From Rhyacophila brunnea (Eukaryota; Arthropoda; Insecta; Trichoptera; Rhyacophilidae), in contig JAGYXB010000976.1 of assembly GCA_022495005.1 (NCBI GenBank), positions 248,001 to 312,000 of the forward strand: DNA of 64,000 nucleotides, written 5' to 3'. Made by a program: the position numbers and the translations under genes. Positions within the stretch are counted from its first letter, which is position 1. The number at the start of each line of letters is the position of its first letter. Below are positions 58,958 through 64,000 of the stretch, piece by piece. The notes beneath the pieces were generated by a model. That model had not been told where the DNA came from. It saw nothing but the letters and a program-made list of their open reading frames with translations, and searched no databases.

Positions 58958-59503
58958 TTTTTGAAGTTATACTTCTTTTGGCGCTTTTGGAAAATCAGAT
59001 CAGAGTGTATTTTTGGCGTGTGACATGTAACACATAATTTATTTTTTCACACGAAAAAAACGTGTTCGATTGGATTCAAACCACCGATTGTTCGGTTATC
59101 AGCCGAACGCACTACCATTACGCCACAGTATGATACTCCAATCGTGTCGTTTATACAGTATAATATTATAGTTTAGAATTGTTCTGTTGCCTAGGCAGCG
59201 AATATATTATTGTCGGCCATTTGCAATTTCTAACGTAAAGAAACTATTAAATGTCATTTACGTTAAAAATAAAAACAACGATGAATTATTATATAATTTA
59301 GTAATATAATTTAAATCGTATAGAAATAAACCAACGGCGTTTCAATAAGCGATCCTTTTTCTTGAGTATGTAATTTAACAAGATTATTAAGAGATGGTCA
59401 AAGAATCTAGTTTATCACAAGTTTTGTTTTTGTTTTGTTACGCCAAAGTAGTATAACTTCTAACGCGCGTACATAAGTACACACCGATTTTTTTAAACTA
59501 AGT
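58958..59503 (+). mobile_element. GAAGTTATACTTC-family repeat with tRNA-like cassette
   Basis: The left end TGAAGTTATACTTCTTTTGG is inverted relative to the right-end ACGCCAAAGTAGTATAACTT. The blocks TTGCCTAGGCAGC, AAATAAAAACAACGATGAAT, ACCAACGGCGTTTCAATAAG and TAAGTACACACCGATTTTTT match the 40.5-kb copy. The left 200 bp are unlike that copy and contain the tRNA-like cassette below. Confidence 0.75.
59064..59133 (-). tRNA. tRNA-Ile(GAT)-like pseudo-tRNA with Pol III terminator
   Basis: The reverse strand gives an A-box TGGCGTAATGGTAG, a four-pair D stem with two wobble pairs (GCGT/GTGC), a perfect five-pair anticodon stem TTCGG/CCGAA around loop CTGATAA (anticodon GAT), a five-base variable loop and a B-box GGTTTGAATCC. 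The T stem has one mismatch and the acceptor stem does not pair, so a functional tRNA is unlikely. A seven-T run with an ACACG/CGTGT dyad follows within a few bases, as expected of a Pol III terminator. It is best read as a tRNA-derived Pol III cassette inside a repeat. Confidence 0.5.
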
Positions 59504-62500
59504 TTTCATGATGTGTTTTGTAAAAGTTAATAATATTAGTTGTTGATGAGATATAGACAATCGCCTGTATTAAACAATTGATATATTTTACAAAGACACT
59601 TCTAGCTAAGATATTATATTATATTCTTTTTTTCAATTTTATTTTCCAAGGACGGAATTTAAGCCAGTGAACTATAGTTCCAAAAGTGATTATTTTGCAA
59701 TTCATTCACAGAGGGAATCAGGGAAAAGCTCATAGGTAAACGTAAACGAATAATAAATTCGTGTTAATAGATCAAAAATGAACTTAAATTAAATGAATAT
59801 GATACAGGAAATCTATCAAAATATTAATTAAAAGGTGGGGTGAAACACGAAACCCTCCCATTATGAAAAGGCTTAAATTTATAAAGGATTTAAACCCTAC
59901 TGGTAGTTATTAAATATGGCAAAGGTATTTCAGCTAACAATCGCGGGCAAAATTTATAGTGGAAGATTAGTTAACGTATTAGAAATACTGTGCCCAACTT
60001 ACCTATCGGATATGCAGTCTAATAAATGGCGTGTAGTATTAAAGTATCCCGTCAAAACTAGATAACGGGGGCTTTGCAAATCACAATAGGTGCCCGTGTA
60101 CTTGTCTATTCTCAGATATTAGGAATTGATAGCTGCATTGAGATAATAATAATGAAATAAGCCGATTAAATCTACAAATCGATAGCTGAATGCTGAACTA
60201 TTCTAACTCACATTTGAAATATTTTCAAGCGAGTTTTTTTTATAGAATAACAGTAAATATCGCTTTATTATGTATTGCGATTTGATTCGTGCTTGGGTAT
60301 CAATCGTGCAATGGTCGATTGTTTGTTTGTGATAGTATGATTTGATAGTTTGTTGACAGTAAGTTGTAAGCTAACCTCAAAATGGACATTTAGTTCAATC
60401 CAGAATTATAAAAGCTCACCTAACCTTATATTATGTTATAATTATATTATTTCCAATTATTATAACTAACAAAACGATCCGTATCAAATTTAATTTTTCT
60501 ACTGTCGTGTTGATAGTTTAGCAATTCCATACCCTGCCGAATTCACGCACTCGGCAGATAATTTGCCTAATTCATGAATAAGGCAACGGTCTTGCATTTT
60601 TCATGAATTAAGCAAAATGTTACCGATTTCATATAATACACAATTTTACGCATTCAGTGTAACATATATAAATCTCCATTCTGACTGACATCCCAGGATA
60701 AGAAATAATATTATATCGATGGTGCAGATCACAAACCTCCTTAGTCAAAAAAAAATGTGATTTTACAGGGGAAGGTATAAACTGGTTTATTTGATAACGT
60801 AAAACTTTTATTTAAGAAAAAATATCCAAAGTCTAATGCTATTGTATTTTTTAAAGATTGTATAACTTTACTGTCCGTATTCCATTTATCATGACATGGA
60901 AGTATTGTGCACTCAGATTTGTTGAAATATTTGACATAGGAGGTTTTCCCTTACATTACATTTTATGAGAATGTGAACAAGTTTTATTAAAAAAAAATCT
61001 AACAATTTGTTTGACAGGAGTTCCATTTATAATGGTTGCATAATTATTTAATTAAAAATAATTAATGCATATTTGACTAATCCAACATATTATTTATATG
61101 TGATATATAATATTTAGGATGCTTTTTTTTCAAATCGTAACATATTAAAATTATAAATGTAGTAAAGAGTCATAAAATGACGACAGCCAATTGGAAAAAC
61201 ACATTTTATTACCTGAGTTGTTTGAACTAGTTGGCCGATATTTTTAATCTTGAAAAATTGGAACTGTTTTTTAAATAGGGGATAATATTATTATCACTTT
61301 ATTATATCATATGTTATCTGAAAATCCATTATCATTTTATAATTTGAAGAAAATAGTTAGATATATATTCGCAATACTGAAATTATTGTCCGGCAACTTC
61401 ATCTTGGCTACGTGGCAAATCTATGAACTACGTACAGCTAATCGAATTTCCGGTTTCAAATTAGGAACGCCCCCAAATTTTTCATTACATTTTTGACACT
61501 TCGTATTGGACGCATCTATCAATTTACGTAATTTGAAGCTTTTTATATTCAAAAGATGTCTAAAACAATACGAAATGATATTCGAATTATTATCAGTAAA
61601 CTTTTGATTTATTGCGAAGAAGAAAAGAGTCGTATTTAAAAGGCGAGCTTATACAATACTTTCAACAAGCCCATTTTACGGGTTCCTGTCATGTCAGGTA
61701 TGTCAAAATTCAGTGTTGTAATACTAGAAATATTTCCCCAAATACTGGAAATTATGTTTGTATATTATAAAGTTATGTGTATCGTAATCTATTTTATTAA
61801 TATTTTTAGACGTATAATAATTAAGTATAAATGATCATTAGTTAGTTAATGAATTATCCTATTTTTTTCTAATTATTTTCCTAATTTTTAAACCGATAAG
61901 TAGGTACATATTGTTTTAAAATTTATGTAAGGTGGATATAATTTAATTTATAGAAAATTATTTTCACAGTATGTGTTTCTACAACAATTTTACTAAAAAT
62001 ACGATATAAAGACATCATTTGTAAATTATAAAACATGTGATTAGGTCATCAATATAATATTGAATATGTTATATCTTTCACTTCTACTTTTTTACTCATA
62101 ATTTGTGTTCTAGTTATTTAATTAATAAATACCTGCAGCAATATTATCAGTTAATGTGGGTTCAATGATACATTTCCTTCCAAATTCAATAATTACGCTG
62201 TATTAATTAACCTAATATAATAGTAATAATTAAGAGGTGAAATTATTTGAAAAAAAAATCTATTGATATTTATTGAACAATAATTAGACTTATAAATTAA
62301 TGTACTTATAAACTTACTGAGAATAGAATTGATATAAACTTAAAACCTAATTTCGCGGGATATGTTTTCTCAAAAAATGACAACACTGTGAAATATTCTA
62401 TACGCGATAAGAGCGACTTCCTGTTGTTGCCTAAATAATGTTGTCGTACAGTACATTATGACATTTCGCATTCTGCAGTGCGCACGCGCATTCCAAAAAA

Positions 62501-63526
62501 ACTTTTTAATTTACCCTGTTGCGTAATCTTTCTGTGATATTACCGTGGCATGAATTTGAGTTGCATCGAATAACCAACGTGTTAAACACTAGCGAAGCAC
62601 AGCGTGATGCATTCAACTTCCGGTGGGTACGTGAAATACAGCTGCAGGAAGGTACTTAATTCGTGGCATACTAATTTGACAAGTTCTTTTATCGACAGAA
62701 AAAATGTTGAATTATTTAAATGCACACATTTTTTAATACGTAATATGAGTTTATGATACACACGCACAGCATGAAAGTGGAAGGGAATGTTGCTTATGAC
62801 GTGTGAAAAGTCTTTTAGCTATCAAATAGGAATCATAATATATGGATTTGTATTATATTATTATGTATTACAAAATTAATATATACTATTCGCATAAATT
62901 AGTTATAGACAGCTGTTATATTACTTGTACTTTGTATATATCTAAAAAGTAAAGCTTATGCATTTAGATAGCTTACCGTAATCTCAGTTAGTAAATATTT
63001 TAAACATACTGCAATAGACGGTTAAATACGGCGCCGGTAACTGCCAATCCCTACAGACAAAACGGTCGAATTAGTTAGACGAGCGGTTCAGCGTAATCTA
63101 CAGTTCAGTCGGTGAAAGCTTTAGTCGGCACTGCAAGGAATTATAAGAAGTTAACTGCCGATTGCGGCTCCAATCTATAGTATGATGCAGTAGTATTAAA
63201 GAATGCAAAAGCTCTTACGCTGTTCAACTGAGCCCGCGAGAATCAATTGAGGATATAATTTGACAGTGATCTGCAACAGTACCTAAGTGATAAATAAAAA
63301 AAATCTTTTAGAATTAAATGGAATGATTGAACTTAGTCTGATATATACTAATAGCTTTATTACTGTTGGATAAGAATAAAAATATCAAAAGAATATTGTA
63401 CAGTATTATCGAACTCGAGGTTCAAATTTCACAGTCCTATCATTAATTGTTACCTGTCAAATATTTTTCGTGTATTTTTAAATATAAGTCTGCCATTTAA
63501 AACAATGGATCTTTTTACCACCGCAT
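59504..63526. other. Long AT-rich spacer, unassigned
   Basis: No gene, RNA or bounded repeat recognised. Stretches at 60530-60615 (CATGAATAAGGC and CATGAATTAAGC words), 62400-62640 and 63020-63200 are of higher complexity but have no frame with a recognisable domain. Confidence 0.4.
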
Positions 63527-63536
63527 AATCCATAAA

Positions 63537-63785
63537 CACCTACGGTGCTCGTGTGACTTAAGCGTTGGGCTATAATTCCATGGGTCCCAGGTTCGAATCC
63601 TGGGTCTGGCAAGTACACATATTGTTTTACAATTTGTGTGTGTCAGGGTATGGACCTAATAGGTTGAGCAAGTGGCTGACATCCATTTCTCGTAAAAAAT
63701 AAAATCTCTCAATACAAACCTCTACTCTGTGGAGGCCCATATGATTCTATTTTGGATCGGACATGGTCGAAAGAAAGAAAGAAAG
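63537..63785 (+). repeat. SINE-1, complete copy with GAAA tail
   Basis: The full SINE has a B-box GGTTCGAATCC, the body GGTTGAGCAAGTGGCTGACA and an end GATCGGACATGGTC followed by (GAAA)n. It is flanked by the 10-bp duplication AATCCATAAA (63527-63536 and 63786-63795). The A-box region is diverged (GGTGCTCGTGTGACTTAAGC). Confidence 0.94.
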
Positions 63786-63795
63786 AATCCATAAA

Positions 63796-64000
63796 ATTTT
63801 TACAATTATACTACAAAAATGGTAAACATTCGACGATTCTACTGCGAAAATTATGTATAAATTTAATCATTTAACAATAATTATTGAAAGCTGTATTCAT
63901 AAGTTGATTTTTTTAATTAAACTAGTAGTAGGTAGTTTGGATTTCTTGAAACCTGTACATATCGTATACTCGTTCACCTAAAATAATTCTGCTGTTGTAC
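63796..64000. other. AT-rich spacer to window end
   Basis: No supported feature. Confidence 0.5.

Noticed and set aside
1..64000. CRISPR array, bacterial operons or riboswitches
   Set aside because: No regularly spaced direct repeats or clustered genes; content is clearly eukaryotic repeat DNA.

Overview
This is an AT-rich eukaryotic nuclear window dominated by transposable elements, with no host gene that I can support. The base composition (runs such as ATAATATTAT everywhere), an irritans-type mariner, RTE-like LINEs with GATGAT tails, tRNA-derived SINEs and hAT and TA-flanked MITEs point to an arthropod. The texture resembles an aphid or other sap-sucking hemipteran, but that is an impression and not proof. 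The window is probably intergenic or deep in a large intron.

The only long intact reading frame is a mariner transposase at 22501-23550. It lies inside a complete 1304-bp element with near-perfect terminal inverted repeats and TA flanks, which is itself inserted in a non-autonomous hAT-like element (22150-24187) bounded by the 8-bp duplication CCCGCAAC. Nesting recurs: (i) 27105-29938, an inverted-repeat element holding a hAT-like element (27515-29328, duplication ATTGTGAC), which holds a 5'-truncated RTE-like LINE; (ii) 13983-14822, a foldback MITE split by a solo LTR (duplication CTAC); (iii) 39574-40418, a CAGTGGCG foldback element holding a SINE (duplication ATTTATGTC). These give a relative order of transposon activity.

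Interspersed families recognised by comparing copies inside the window: one tRNA-derived SINE of about 240 bp (eleven full or partial copies, three with clear duplications); RTE-like LINE 3' ends (eight copies in about two subfamilies) plus a second LINE type at 20.4-21.0 kb; CAGTGGCG foldback elements (three); a solo-LTR family (two); TA-flanked MITEs at 25.1, 34.1 and 38.9 kb; a 450-620 bp family with inverted GAAGTTATACTTC ends (four copies, one carrying a tRNA-Ile-like Pol III cassette); a second tRNA-like repeat family; and a cluster at 43.9-44.6 kb whose inverted-plus-direct units carry hammerhead-ribozyme-like cores, as in Penelope-like elements.

The remaining stretches are low-complexity AT-rich DNA with a few GC-richer islands (8.76-8.97, 17.64-17.69, 34.75-34.94, 41.36-41.46, 46.70-46.87 and 47.40-47.72 kb) that I cannot assign. 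All family calls rest on the window itself and on recalled family hallmarks; no database search was possible.
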